Below are positions 1 through 11,024 of a DNA stretch of 64,000 nucleotides, piece by piece (positions within the stretch are counted from its first letter, which is position 1; the number at the start of each line of letters is the position of its first letter). Source of the stretch: Streptosporangium amethystogenes (GTDB taxonomy: Bacteria > Actinomycetota > Actinomycetes > Streptosporangiales > Streptosporangiaceae); assembly GCF_000721075.1 (NCBI RefSeq), contig NZ_JOEQ01000027.1:62001-126000 (forward strand), written 5' to 3'. A model generated the notes under the pieces. The model saw only the letters and a program-made list of their open reading frames with translations, had not been told where the DNA came from and searched no databases. The position numbers and the translations under genes are program-made.

Positions 1-283
1 CCATCAGCAACTGCCAGGGCTCACCCGACTCCCAGAAGCGGATGACCCGGGCCACTCGATCCGGCGGATCGAACCCGCCGGCCCCGTACGGCCCGAAACA
101 CCCCGCCTCCACGAGGACGGCCACGAACGGGTCGTCCTCCTTCAGGGACCGGGTGTAGGCCGCCGCGTCGAGCAGGGCCAGCGCCGAGCGCGCGTTGCGC
201 CCTCCGTCCCTGGACTCCACCCGGTCCAGCTTCCGCCTGCCCTGGTCACGGAGATAGTCGGCCAGCGATTCCGTCCTGCTCAT
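1..283 (-). CDS. Hypothetical protein, 3-prime end outside window
   Basis: An open frame reads leftward from an ATG at 283 and runs off the window edge without a stop, giving 94 residues that begin MSRTESLADYL. A strong ribosome binding site (GGGAGG, then GAGAGGG) lies just upstream of the ATG, which is the main reason to believe it. The visible part is charged and soluble, with no signal peptide or membrane segment, and contains a Gly/Pro-rich stretch (GPYGAGGFDPPDR) followed by an aromatic segment. I do not recognise the family. It is divergent from the carbonic anhydrase gene, with about 165 bp between the starts that must hold both promoters. Confidence 0.6.
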   Translation of the reverse strand, partial: MSRTESLADYLRDQGRRKLDRVESRDGGRNARSALALLDAAAYTRSLKEDDPFVAVLVEAGCFGPYGAGGFDPPDRVARVIRFWESGEPWQLLM

Positions 284-448
284 TACCCTCTCCACCTCCC
301 GGACTTCGAGTGACGACATCATCACTCAATGTCAGTTCGAGCGGTGGGATCTTGGTGAAGTCGTCACCTGAGGCGCCCCCGACAACTCTCGCTAAACAGG
401 CATGCCGCATCATTAGTCCGTTAGCTCCATCGACCGAGGGATACGTAC

Positions 449-943
449 GTGAGTGCCTTTGACGACCTGCTGGCCGCCAACGAGGAGTTCTCCGCCACGT
501 TCACCGACGCGGAACTGACCGGCAAGGCCGCTCGTGGCCTTGCGGTGGTCACCTGCATGGACTCCCGGATCGATCCGCTGGGTCTCTTCGGCCTGAAACC
601 GGGCGACGCCAAGATCCTCCGCAACGCCGGCGCCAGGGTGACCGACGACGTGCTGCGCACGCTCGTCCTGGCGGTCAACCTGCTGGCGGTGGAACGGGTG
701 CTGGTCATGCCGCACACCGACTGCGGCATGACCAAGGTCACCGACGACGAGGTACATGCGATCGCCGCCCGCCGGGGTGTCGACACCCGGAGTCTGGACT
801 TCCACACCGTCCCCGACCAGGACGCGGCGCTACGCCACGACCTCATCCGGATCAGGACCAGCCCGTTCCTTCCGGCGGGCATGCCGGTGGGCGGCGCCAT
901 CTACGACGTGCGCACCGGCAAGCTGATGCCGGTCGAGATCTGA
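449..943 (+). CDS. Beta-class carbonic anhydrase
   Basis: This enzyme interconverts carbon dioxide and bicarbonate in the cytoplasm. The 164-residue product matches the short actinobacterial beta-class type (Mycobacterium Rv1284-like, about 163 residues). The zinc ligands are visible as Cys36 in CMDSR, then His89 and Cys92 in HTDCG, and Asp38/Arg40 form the conserved catalytic dyad. The start is a GTG with a modest GAGGG upstream, and the beginning (MSAFDDLLAANEEF) is the usual one for the family. It converges with parE across about 50 bp in which I see no strong terminator hairpin. Confidence 0.93.
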   Translation: MSAFDDLLAANEEFSATFTDAELTGKAARGLAVVTCMDSRIDPLGLFGLKPGDAKILRNAGARVTDDVLRTLVLAVNLLAVERVLVMPHTDCGMTKVTDDEVHAIAARRGVDTRSLDFHTVPDQDAALRHDLIRIRTSPFLPAGMPVGGAIYDVRTGKLMPVEI

Positions 944-992
944 GCCTCGGGTCCCGGCCCCGTCGCGGCCCACGGCCCGCCGGACCGCCCCG

Positions 993-3071
993 CTACGCGT
1001 CGATGTGGTCGCGGTCGATCTCGGCCGAGCTGCTCACGATGAACTCCCGGCGCGGGGCCACGTCGCTGCCCATCAGGAGGGCGAAGATACGCTCGGCCTC
1101 CTCGATGTCCTGGATGCGCACCCTGCGCAGGGTGCGGTGGCGGGGCTCCATGGTCGTCTCGGCCAACTGGTCGGCGTCCATCTCGCCCAGGCCCTTGTAC
1201 CGCTGGACCGGGTCCTTCCAGCGCTTACCCCTGCGCTCCAGATCACGCAGCACCTTGTGCAGCTCGGCGTCGGAGTAGCAGTAGACGTACTTGCCGTGAC
1301 CGCGGCTGGGGTTGATGACCTCGATCCGATGCAGCGGCGGCACGGCGGCGAAAACGCGCCCGGCCTCGACCATCGGCTTCATGTAGCGGTGGAACAGGGT
1401 CAGCAGCAGACAGCGGATGTGCGCCCCGTCGACGTCGGCGTCGGCCATCAGGATGACCTTGCCGTAGCGAGCCGCCTCGATGTCGAAGGATCGGCCGGAA
1501 CCCGCCCCGATCACCTGGATGATCGCGGCACACTCGGCGTTCTTGAGCATGTCCGCGACGGACGCCTTCTGCACGTTCAGGATCTTGCCCCGGATCGGCA
1601 GCAGCGCCTGGAACTCCGAGTCGCGGGCCGCGCGGGCGGTGCCCAGCGCCGAGTCACCCTCGACGATGAACAGCTCGCTGCGGTCGACCTCGTCACTACG
1701 GCAGTCGACCAGCTTGGCGGGGAGCGCCGAATTCTCCAGGGCGGTCTTGCGGCGCTGGTTGTCGCGGTGCTCCCGGGCGGCGATACGGGCCTTGGCCGCC
1801 GCGACGATCTTCTCCAGGGCCGCACGGAGCTGCGGCTTCACAGTGCGCGACGGGTTGGCGAGCAGTTCCTTGAGCTCACGCGAGACGACGTGGGCGACGA
1901 TCCGGGAGGCCGCCGAGGTGCCCAGGACCTCCTTGGTCTGGCCCTCGAACTGCGGCTCGGGCACCCGGACGGTCACCACCGCGGTGAGACCCTCCATGAT
2001 GTCCTCGCGGGTGACCGGGGCGTCGCCGTTCTTGAGCAGACGGGTCTCGCGCAGTTGCTCGTTCAGGGTGCGGACGAGGGCGCGCTCGAAGCCGTTGACA
2101 TGGGTGCCGCCCTTGGGGGTGGCGATCACGTTGACGAAGGACCTGACCGTGCTGTCGTAGCCCTTGCCCCAGCGCACCGCCACGTCGACGGTGAGCTCGC
2201 GCTGGACCTCGGTCGGGGTCATGTGCCCCAGGTCGTCGAGGACGGGGACCGTCTCGTGGAAGTGGCCCGAGCCCTGCAGGCGCAGCACCTCGCAGACCGC
2301 CTCGTCGCGGGCGAGGAACTCGGTGAACTCCGAGATGCCGCCGTCGAAGTGGAACTCCTCCTCGACCGCCTCCTCGCCGCGGCTGTCACGCACGGCCAGG
2401 GTCAGGCCGGGGACCAGGAACGCGGTCTGGCGCAGGCGGACATGGATCTCGTCGAGGGAGACCTCGGCCTCGGGGAGGAAGATCTGGTGGTCGACCCAGA
2501 AGCGCACGCGGGTGCCGGTGACCTTCTTCGCGACGGCGCCTCCGTCACGCAGCCCCGACTTCTTCTTGAACTTGGCCTTGGGCCCGTCGCCCTCGAAGAC
2601 GCCGGGAACGCCCCTGCGGAAGCTGATCTCGTGGATCCGGCCGTCACGGTCGACCTCGACGTCCAGCCGCGAGGAGAGGGCGTTGACCACGGAGGCGCCG
2701 ACGCCGTGCAGGCCACCGGAGGCGCCGTAGGAACCGCCGCCGAACTTCCCGCCGGCGTGCAGCTTGGTGTAGACGAGCTCGACGCCCGCCAGACCGCTCT
2801 TGGGCTCGACGTCGACGGGGATGCCCCGGCCGTTGTCACGGACCTCGATGGAGCCGTCGGCGTGGAGTTCGACCTCGATCCGGGTGCAGTAGCCGGCCAG
2901 GGCCTCGTCGACCCCGTTGTCCACGATCTCCCACAGGCAGTGCATGAGACCGCGGCTGTCGGTCGACCCGATGTACATACCGGGGCGCTTACGGACGGCT
3001 TCGAGCCCCTCCAGCACCGACAGGTGGCGGGCCGTATAACCCGTCTCCGCGCTAACTGCGGTCACACCCAC
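993..3071 (-). CDS. parE: Type IIA DNA topoisomerase subunit B (ParE-like)
   Basis: ATPase and TOPRIM subunit of a type IIA topoisomerase, pairing with a GyrA/ParC subunit that is not in this window. The GHKL ATPase shows Glu48-Asn52 in EIVDN and DNGRG at 79-83. The TOPRIM domain has EGDSA at 471-475 and DADVD at 544-548, and the usual QRYKGLGEM follows near the C-terminus. At 692 residues it lacks the large insertions of proteobacterial GyrB. Its place beside the principal sigma factor favours the ParE (second, decatenating) paralogue over gyrB, which normally sits near dnaA and recF. The start shown is a GTG. A second in-frame GTG at 3065 has the better-spaced GGGAG and may be the true start. 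Confidence 0.94.
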   Translation of the reverse strand: MGVTAVSAETGYTARHLSVLEGLEAVRKRPGMYIGSTDSRGLMHCLWEIVDNGVDEALAGYCTRIEVELHADGSIEVRDNGRGIPVDVEPKSGLAGVELVYTKLHAGGKFGGGSYGASGGLHGVGASVVNALSSRLDVEVDRDGRIHEISFRRGVPGVFEGDGPKAKFKKKSGLRDGGAVAKKVTGTRVRFWVDHQIFLPEAEVSLDEIHVRLRQTAFLVPGLTLAVRDSRGEEAVEEEFHFDGGISEFTEFLARDEAVCEVLRLQGSGHFHETVPVLDDLGHMTPTEVQRELTVDVAVRWGKGYDSTVRSFVNVIATPKGGTHVNGFERALVRTLNEQLRETRLLKNGDAPVTREDIMEGLTAVVTVRVPEPQFEGQTKEVLGTSAASRIVAHVVSRELKELLANPSRTVKPQLRAALEKIVAAAKARIAAREHRDNQRRKTALENSALPAKLVDCRSDEVDRSELFIVEGDSALGTARAARDSEFQALLPIRGKILNVQKASVADMLKNAECAAIIQVIGAGSGRSFDIEAARYGKVILMADADVDGAHIRCLLLTLFHRYMKPMVEAGRVFAAVPPLHRIEVINPSRGHGKYVYCYSDAELHKVLRDLERRGKRWKDPVQRYKGLGEMDADQLAETTMEPRHRTLRRVRIQDIEEAERIFALLMGSDVAPRREFIVSSSAEIDRDHIDA

Positions 3072-3306
3072 TCCCAGCTCTGTCGAACACGTGTGCGCAG
3101 CTTACCGTTCTTCCCGCCACGACGCGTACAAGCTTGCCATCCGGTGGACAACGGCGTTACATCCAGCGTGATCATCGTTACTTTCGGCCGCTTTCCGCTC
3201 TGGGCGTAGCAGGGGGTCGATTGGGAACGTTCGTATCGGGTTAGATGTTCTCTCAAGTGACTGACGCCAGATCCTCCACCTCAGGGGATGACCTGAAAGG
3301 CGATAC

Positions 3307-3537
3307 GTGACTGGAACCCTCGCCCCCGCCAAGCAGCTGACCGCTGCGGACCGCTGTGACCGGTGCGGCGCCCAGGCCTACATCCGCGCGACCCTGCCCG
3401 TAGGTGGGGAGCTGCTGTTCTGCGCCCACCACGGGCGTCAGCACGTAGCCGTGCTGAGAGACAAGGGTGCCAACATCCAGGACGAGTCTGCGCGTCTCAG
3501 TGACGCTCCGGCAACGGCAGGCAACGACGAACGATAA
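3307..3537 (+). CDS. Small zinc-binding protein (DUF7455-type)
   Basis: A 76-residue cytoplasmic protein with a paired zinc motif, CDRCGAQA near residue 17 and FCAHHG near residue 39, and a polar C-terminal tail. Small proteins of this kind sit beside the principal sigma factor and topoisomerase genes in many actinomycetes. The biochemical role is unknown, and metal binding is inferred from the Cys/His pattern. The GTG start follows an AAAGG ribosome binding site. The gene is divergent from parE, with roughly 235 bp between them. Its stop is 17 bp from the convergent acetyltransferase gene. Confidence 0.8.
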   Translation: MTGTLAPAKQLTAADRCDRCGAQAYIRATLPVGGELLFCAHHGRQHVAVLRDKGANIQDESARLSDAPATAGNDER

Positions 3538-3554
3538 CCAGACGGATGGAGCCG

Positions 3555-4280
3555 TCATCGGACCCGATAGTGATATCGGCCCGCCACGGTGAAGCCATGG
3601 CGCTCGTAGAGCGTCCTGGCCACCGTGTTCGACTCCACCACTACTAAATATGCCCGCTGCGTGCCCTGCTCTCGCGCATGTGTGAGCAGGGCGCGTAACA
3701 CCTTCCCTCCGTGGCCCTTGCGCCGCGCGTGCGGCACCACGGCCATGGAGTAGATCCCGAACCACTCCCCCTGGGCCACACCCCGCCCCACGGCCTCCTC
3801 ACCGAGCGAGGCGTACGTGGCGGGCACACCGGTGAGGATCCGCGCGGCCGTCGCCAGACCGTCGCCGCCGAACCTCCCGTCCACGCTCCACCAGGCGTCC
3901 AGCCATGCCCGCGAGGGCGCTTCGGCGAGATCGACCTCCTCCCGCGACGCGCCGCCGTTCCCGGGCGCCTCGGGCACCAGATTCGCCGTCATGACCAGCG
4001 TTGGATCCACCACCCGATAGCCACGCGCGTGCAGCAACGCGTCCAGGCCGGGTGTGGCGCCACCTCCCACCGAGAAGACGCAGGGCAGGCCCCGGTCGGC
4101 GTAGAACTTCTCCGCCACCTCGACGCCCGCCTCCAGATCCCCCGGCTCCCCCAGCGGCAGCACGGAGTTGGCCCGCTTGGTCACCCCGTACGCCGCACGC
4201 AGGATCCAACCACCCGCGTCCAGCCGGTGAATCGCCGGCCATGCCTGGTCGACCAGCCGGTCAAAGACCTCAACGATCAT
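3555..4280 (-). CDS. GNAT family N-acetyltransferase
   Basis: A 241-residue protein with a C-terminal GNAT fold. The acetyl-CoA binding motif A is visible as VVPHARRKGHGGKVL, followed by ESNTVARTLYERHGF, which is the typical motif B ending. The N-terminal half is a diverged GNAT-like domain, so this may be a double-domain acetyltransferase. The substrate is unknown. I chose the ATG at 4280 (MIVEVFDRL). The frame stays open further upstream, but that extension would overlap yaaA antisense and its composition is not protein-like. The start lies about 40-45 bp from the divergent yaaA start, so the two genes share one compact promoter region. Confidence 0.9.
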   Translation of the reverse strand: MIVEVFDRLVDQAWPAIHRLDAGGWILRAAYGVTKRANSVLPLGEPGDLEAGVEVAEKFYADRGLPCVFSVGGGATPGLDALLHARGYRVVDPTLVMTANLVPEAPGNGGASREEVDLAEAPSRAWLDAWWSVDGRFGGDGLATAARILTGVPATYASLGEEAVGRGVAQGEWFGIYSMAVVPHARRKGHGGKVLRALLTHAREQGTQRAYLVVVESNTVARTLYERHGFTVAGRYHYRVR

Positions 4281-4326
4281 GTTGCAGGATCCTAACCCCT
4301 CGGTCGCCGCACTACGCTCGGTGAAT

Positions 4327-5067
4327 GTGCTGATTCTGCTACCTCCGTCCGAGGGAAAGGCCGCGCTGGGTGACGGCCCCGCCCTCAACCTGTCCCGGCT
4401 GAGTTTCCCCGCCCTCGCCCCGTCCAGGCGACGCGTCCTGGACGCGCTCACCGCCCTGTGCGAGGGTCCCGCCGCGCGGGAGGTGCTCGGACTGTCGCCA
4501 GGACAGGCAGGTGAGATCGGCAAGAACCTGCTTCTGCGCACCGCGCCCACGCTGGCCGCGGCCGACCTGTACACCGGCGTGCTCTACGACAATCTTCACC
4601 TGGCCTCGCTCTCCCCCGAGGCCGCCGCGCGGGCCTCGGAAAGTCTGCTGATCTTCTCCGGCCTATGGGGTCTCCTGCGGATCAGCGACCGGGTACCCCC
4701 GTATCGGCTGTCGATGGGGGTGCGACTGCCGCCGCTCGGCGGTCTTGGCGCCTTCTGGCGCCGATCGGTCACCCCGCTGCTCGACGCCGAGCCCGGTCTG
4801 GTGGTGGATCTGCGCTCGGGCACCTACGCGGCGGCGTGGCAGCCGGGCGGCAGGGCGGTGGCGGTGCGGGTACTCAAGGAGGGGAAGGTCGTCAGCCACA
4901 TGGCGAAGGCCACTCGCGGCGTCATAGCCCGCTCGCTGCTGGAGGGGGGCATCGATCCACAGAGCCCCGAGGAGCTCACGAAGATCCTGGACCACCTTGG
5001 GCACTCCGTCACTCTGTGTCCACCTCCCGGGGGGAGGCAGTCATGGATACTTAACGTAACGGTGTGA
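4327..5067 (+). CDS. yaaA: YaaA family (DUF328/UPF0246) peroxide stress protein
   Basis: In E. coli, YaaA lowers intracellular free iron during hydrogen peroxide stress and binds DNA. The family signature LLPPSEGK is at the extreme N-terminus, followed by the conserved LYTGVLYD and the C-terminal region with VVSHMAKATRG. The length (246 residues) is normal. I placed the start at the GTG giving VLILLPPSEGK, as in homologues. An in-frame GTG six bases upstream (4321) is an alternative. Neither start has a clear ribosome binding site, so a leaderless transcript is plausible. The gene is divergent from the GNAT gene. Confidence 0.91.
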   Translation: MLILLPPSEGKAALGDGPALNLSRLSFPALAPSRRRVLDALTALCEGPAAREVLGLSPGQAGEIGKNLLLRTAPTLAAADLYTGVLYDNLHLASLSPEAAARASESLLIFSGLWGLLRISDRVPPYRLSMGVRLPPLGGLGAFWRRSVTPLLDAEPGLVVDLRSGTYAAAWQPGGRAVAVRVLKEGKVVSHMAKATRGVIARSLLEGGIDPQSPEELTKILDHLGHSVTLCPPPGGRQSWILNVTV

Positions 5068-5118
5068 TATTCGCCACATTTCCCTTATAGCCCCACACCA
5101 AGACCTGACGGACCCGGT

Positions 5119-6084
5119 TCACGCCGGGACAAGGCGGAGCCGCCCACAGGCCCGCTCGAACTGCTGAGCGGGATCACCCAGATAGGACCACGGCAGCCGG
5201 CTGACCCTGCCCCCCGTACGTGTCAGGTGTCCACGCGCGGGCCTGCGCAGGTCGGCCAGGTAAAAGGCGGCCCCGAACAGGTTGTGCGCCTCTATCGATC
5301 GTGGATGGCTGTCGCCGCCCAGCCAGCGGCCCGCGTGCGAGACGATCTCGCGCAGCGCTCCGTCCGAGAACCAGCCTCCGCGTGACATCGGTGACCGCTC
5401 GGCGGCCACCTGCTCGAAGTGCGCCAGCGGCAGCAGGGCCGCCATCGGGTCCCCGTCGGGCGCCTGCGACACGGCCTGCCTGGCGAACTCCAGCATCTCC
5501 TGGGCGCTGCCGCCCCAGGCCGGGGACAACGTCATGAGCCTGGCCACATTGGCCGGGAACAGCGTCGGATAACGGCGAACGGCTTCAAACCAGACCGCGT
5601 CCTTCTCCTGACGCGGCCGGTCGAGGCCGAGATAGAGCCACATGATCGACTCCCAGGGCACCGGATCGGACGGCACGAGCGCCGCCGCGGTGAAAAGCGG
5701 CTGCCTGGCTCTCTCCATCGCCGCCTGGAACGCCTGCAGACGCTGCGCCTGCACGGCCCGGGCCTTGACATCCGGCTTGATCGTCCAGGCTTCCTCAATG
5801 CGGGTACGCCCGAGCCAGAGCCACAGGTCGGGGTTGGTCCGGTCATGGAGCGCCAGCGCCTCAATGGCGCCACTGTGACCGACTGCCGCCCTGGCCAGCG
5901 CCTCGACCCTGAGCGCGCGCCTCTCCGGATCACCTCGGGCCGCGCCGAGCGTGAACCTACCGCTCTCGAACACCCTCCGGCGCACCGCGGCGACCGCGTC
6001 GTCGAGCATCACGTCCGCCCACGGACGATCGACGATCACCCGCAGCCTCCGGGCGCGAATCCTGTCAACTTCGGCCACACCCAT
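5119..6084 (-). CDS. Conserved hypothetical protein, probable helical-repeat fold
   Basis: A 321-residue soluble protein beginning MGVAEVDRIRARR. It has no signal peptide or membrane helix and looks mostly alpha-helical, with repeated Trp/Leu-rich helices (NPDLWLWLGR, DPVPWESIMWLYLGL) suggesting TPR- or Sel1-like packing. I do not recognise a catalytic motif. The ATG has no ribosome binding site, but a TAGGCT hexamer ends about 8 bases upstream, which would suit a leaderless transcript. It is transcribed on the same strand as the sigma factor gene but is separated from it by a terminator. Confidence 0.7.
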   Translation of the reverse strand: MGVAEVDRIRARRLRVIVDRPWADVMLDDAVAAVRRRVFESGRFTLGAARGDPERRALRVEALARAAVGHSGAIEALALHDRTNPDLWLWLGRTRIEEAWTIKPDVKARAVQAQRLQAFQAAMERARQPLFTAAALVPSDPVPWESIMWLYLGLDRPRQEKDAVWFEAVRRYPTLFPANVARLMTLSPAWGGSAQEMLEFARQAVSQAPDGDPMAALLPLAHFEQVAAERSPMSRGGWFSDGALREIVSHAGRWLGGDSHPRSIEAHNLFGAAFYLADLRRPARGHLTRTGGRVSRLPWSYLGDPAQQFERACGRLRLVPA

Positions 6085-6152
6085 GAGGCGGGAGCCTAGA
6101 AGTTCGTTTCACACCCTGTGCTACCGACCTGTTACACCGGCGTTAATGACGT

Positions 6153-6180
6153 AGGGCCCGCACCGGACAGTGCGGGCCCT
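6153..6180 (-). terminator. Intrinsic terminator downstream of rpoD
   Basis: A perfect 11-bp inverted repeat, AGGGCCCGCAC and GTGCGGGCCCT, with a 6-base loop lies 13 bp beyond the rpoD stop codon. The T-tract after it on the minus strand is weak, as is usual in high-GC genomes. It isolates the sigma factor transcript from the downstream gene. Confidence 0.75.
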
Positions 6181-6193
6181 CTGTCAGAGAATC

Positions 6194-7837
<1,644 letters not shown>

Positions 7838-8081
7838 GAACACCTCTCGAAGGAAAGCGAGACGAGAATGGACCCAGATGCCCAACTAGGGGCACTTCTA
7901 CCTCTAGTTGTGGTTAGCGAGGCCGCGCGAACCGCGACGCACCTGTCCAGCATTGTGGCATGACACCGTGATCCATACGGCCGCCTCCTGGCGGTTGCCC
8001 TCCACCCTAGGCCGACCAAGAGAGTAGTGCGTACGGAAGCGAGGCACCGATACCCGAAAGCAACCGTTATGACTGTTTCAT

Positions 8082-10175
8082 TCAGTCACTCTTCGTGGCG
8101 GCTGGAACGTGAATCGCGAGCACCGTGACGTCGTCATCCTGCTCATATCCAGACAACATCCGGTCGACAAGGAAATCTAGCAACATGTGAGGGCTTCCAA
8201 CCACTTCGGCCGGCGCTTCGGTCACAACAGAGCAAAGATCAGCGAGTCCGGCATCCAGACCACGCTTCCGGTTCTCCACCAGACCGTCCGAATACAGGAC
8301 GGCGGTGTGGCCCGGCGGGACACAGAACCTGAACTGCCTGCGACTCGTGGGCCAGCCCAGCGGGGTGCCCGGCTCGCCGTCACACAGTATCGGCACGCCC
8401 TCGGGGGAGACCAGCAGGGGCGGCGGGTGACCGGCCAGCGCCAGCGTGCCCTCTCCGGTGCCGGGCTCGACGACCATGTAGGCGAGGGTCGTGACCTGCT
8501 CCTCCTCCTCGGTCGCCTCGAAGACCCGGTCGAGGCCGGTGAGGACCGCCGCAGGCGGCGGGTTGGTCAACGCCAGTGCCCGCATGGCATTGCGGATGCG
8601 GCCCATCCCCGCCGCGGCCTTGACGCCCTTGCCCATGACGTCGCCGACCACCGCCGCGACCCGGCCGTCCTGGAGCACGAACGCGTCGTACCAGTCACCG
8701 CCGACCTGCACATGGCGGCTCCCCGAGCGAAACCGCTGGGCGAGGACCAACCCCCTGACCACCGGCAGGCGATCAGGCAGCAGGCTGCGCTGGAGCGTCT
8801 CGGCGGTGCGGTGCTCGCGCTCGAACAGGGTGGCCCGCTCCACGGCGAGGGCGCACTGTCCCGCGAGCGCCTCCAGGAACACCCCGTCCTCCTGGGAGAT
8901 CTTCTGCGGGCGGGTGAAGGAGAATCTCAGTGCCCCGAGCGCACGACCCGCGGCCAGCAGCGGCAGGCCCACCCAGGCCCGCTCGTCGCTGTGGGCGATG
9001 AAACCGGTGACGCTGTCGTCATCGCCGCCCGCGTCGACCAGTTGGGACCGCAGGCTGTCCGGCGACTCGGCGAAGACCGGGCGCCGGCTGTTGACCGCCA
9101 TGGTCATCACGCTGGAGTGTGACAGCGGGATCTCCTCGCCGGGCGCCCCCGGAACATCGGGGATGCCGCCGCTGTTGACCAGCTTCAGCGCGGCCCGGTC
9201 GACGTCGAGCAGCGCCACGGCCGACCGGTCGGCGGCCAGCGCCGTACGACCCACGTCGATGATGACCTGGACCACCTGCTCGACGGTGAGCGCCTCGGCG
9301 AGCAGCGCCGTGGCGCCCTGCAGGCGCGCGGTCCGCAGGGCCGCGGCGCCGAGCTGGTCGGTCAGGCGGCCCCGCATCTCCTCGGCCTCGCGCTGCGGGG
9401 TGACATCGGTGTTGGCTCCCACCCATTCGACGACCCGGTTGTGCCGGATGATCGGGACGGCGCGCACCTCGAAGTGCCGGTAGCCGCTGGCCCGGGTGCG
9501 GACCCGGTAGCTCCACTCGAACATGATCCGGCCACGCAGCGCCTCACGCCAGGCCTCCTCGGTGTGCGGGCGATCGTCCGGGTGGACGGCCTCCAGCCAG
9601 CCGTGGGTCAGGTACTCCTCCAGCCCCTGGCCGGTGATGGCCCGCCACTGCGGCGCGTCCTCCTCCACCACGCCGTTGGGCGCGGTGATCCAGACCAGCT
9701 GGGACTGGGCCTCGACCAGCGAGCGGTATCGCTCCTCGCTGCGCCTGAGATCCTCCTCGACCTGCCTGCTGTCGGTGATGTCGACGCCGACCAGGCAGAT
9801 CGCGCGCAATGTGCCCTTGTCGTCATGGATCGGGGAGAAGGTCAGCGACCAGTGGTGGGTCTCGCCACCGGCGGTGCGCACCCGGATCCGCTGGTCGACG
9901 TCGACCGAGGCTCCCGAGACCATGCTCCGCACCGAGCCCTCGATCAGGGCCGTCAGGTCGGCGGAGAGCAACTCACCGGGGGCCCGGCCGACCAGGCGCT
10001 CGGCGGGCAGGCCGACCACGCCGGCGAAGACCTCGTCGACACGCTCGAAGCGACCTTGGGGGTCGAAGAACGCGAAGGCGAACGGCGACTGTGACAGCAG
10101 GCCCTGCAGCAGGCCGGAGTCTGAGATGTCCACACCCGACTCCCGGGGACGGGGCACGGAGGTTTCGGCGCTCAT
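8082..10175 (-). CDS. PAS/PAS/GAF sensor with SpoIIE (PP2C) phosphatase domain
   Basis: A 697-residue soluble signalling protein. Two PAS folds lie at roughly 20-130 and 145-265, the second with the PAC-type ending (EWVGANTDVTPQREAEE). A GAF domain spans about 285-440, and a C-terminal SpoIIE/RsbU PP2C phosphatase domain about 470-690, with the metal-binding VGGDWYDAF and VVGDVMGKG. Such enzymes usually dephosphorylate anti-anti-sigma factors in partner-switching cascades. No anti-sigma or STAS gene is adjacent, so the target is unknown. The ATG at 10175 follows GGAGGTG. An ATG 42 bases upstream is less likely. A short 6-bp hairpin overlaps the stop codon. Confidence 0.95.
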   Translation of the reverse strand: MSAETSVPRPRESGVDISDSGLLQGLLSQSPFAFAFFDPQGRFERVDEVFAGVVGLPAERLVGRAPGELLSADLTALIEGSVRSMVSGASVDVDQRIRVRTAGGETHHWSLTFSPIHDDKGTLRAICLVGVDITDSRQVEEDLRRSEERYRSLVEAQSQLVWITAPNGVVEEDAPQWRAITGQGLEEYLTHGWLEAVHPDDRPHTEEAWREALRGRIMFEWSYRVRTRASGYRHFEVRAVPIIRHNRVVEWVGANTDVTPQREAEEMRGRLTDQLGAAALRTARLQGATALLAEALTVEQVVQVIIDVGRTALAADRSAVALLDVDRAALKLVNSGGIPDVPGAPGEEIPLSHSSVMTMAVNSRRPVFAESPDSLRSQLVDAGGDDDSVTGFIAHSDERAWVGLPLLAAGRALGALRFSFTRPQKISQEDGVFLEALAGQCALAVERATLFEREHRTAETLQRSLLPDRLPVVRGLVLAQRFRSGSRHVQVGGDWYDAFVLQDGRVAAVVGDVMGKGVKAAAGMGRIRNAMRALALTNPPPAAVLTGLDRVFEATEEEEQVTTLAYMVVEPGTGEGTLALAGHPPPLLVSPEGVPILCDGEPGTPLGWPTSRRQFRFCVPPGHTAVLYSDGLVENRKRGLDAGLADLCSVVTEAPAEVVGSPHMLLDFLVDRMLSGYEQDDDVTVLAIHVPAATKSD

Positions 10176-10720
10176 GGTCGGCACCTCCGTCGCGTGCCAG
10201 GGTCTCCCACGAGGCACATCTCCAAACTTGCGAATTGGCGTAGCGCGGCTCCGGGGGACCGGATCCTGGAGTACATCATCGGCGATGGGCAGGGGCGGAC
10301 GGAAGCCCCGCCCAAGATGCGGTCAGCACACCCCGGGAACGCCACCGCTCCGATGGCCGGGATCCCCGGGCCGACACGCCGGAACTCCCGTACGGGCGGC
10401 GACCAGTCGGCGTTGCGCCTTCGAACGTTTGCGGCCAGGACCCTAGCAGGATCGCGCCGGACCGTCCCGGCAACTGCCCACCTCATCTCCGTCGGGCTTG
10501 CAGGCGAGATCAGGCTACTGACTCGCCGTCAATTCGGCTCCCTCTTCGGGGACAATCACTTACTCCGCTGTTGCAGGATTCAGTCAAGATACGGGGCCAG
10601 CTTCCCATATCAGGGTGCCGAGGGTTGACACTCCCGAGATAAGTTGTGGAATGAGAACGCACGTCCCCGCCGACACATCCGGGGGATGCTCCCGGGAAAC
10701 TCCGGAGGAATGCGACATCC
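10176..10720. other. Intergenic region, 545 bp, no convincing gene
   Basis: This gap separates the divergent phosphatase gene and the small ORF at 10721. The short open frames in it have poor composition and no ribosome binding sites. A TTGACA hexamer at 10625-10630 is a possible minus-35 element for the small gene, but I see no good minus-10 at standard spacing. Confidence 0.4.
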
Positions 10721-10963
10721 ATGCCCGTTCTTGCCACCCGCTCCACCGGGCCTTCAACGACTTATCACGAGCCGGTGACGTCTCACCTGGCCGCCGAGTT
10801 CCTGACCGTGCCCGTCGAGACCGTCGGCAGGTGCGTGGCAGAGGTCTGTGCCTGCGCGGAGCACCTCGGCATCGAGGCGACGCCCGAGGTCGTCGAGCGT
10901 GTCGCCCGCGAGCATCTGCTCGCCCTTGTCAACTCCGCGCCGCCGCCCCGCGGTCCCCGGTAG
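10721..10963 (+). CDS. Small helical protein of unknown function
   Basis: An 80-residue protein. The core, from about 20 to 70 (EFLTVPVETVGRCVAEV, then HLGIEATPEVVERVAREH), reads as three amphipathic helices and resembles the small three-helix-bundle proteins common in actinomycetes. No catalytic residues are visible. GGAGG lies about 12 bases before the ATG, a slightly long spacing. Codon positions are GC-biased like the neighbouring real genes, which supports coding. Confidence 0.68.
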   Translation: MPVLATRSTGPSTTYHEPVTSHLAAEFLTVPVETVGRCVAEVCACAEHLGIEATPEVVERVAREHLLALVNSAPPPRGPR

Positions 10964-11024
10964 CATCGGGGAACCCGGCCGTCTCTACGCACCGTTTGGA
11001 CCGGGATTGCGAGAAGGTTGGGAC

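Noticed and set aside
1005..3209. 734-codon open frame antisense to parE
   Set aside because: High GC at third positions keeps antisense frames open. The product is Leu/Val/Asp-Gly-rich with no fold, and parE on the other strand is certain.
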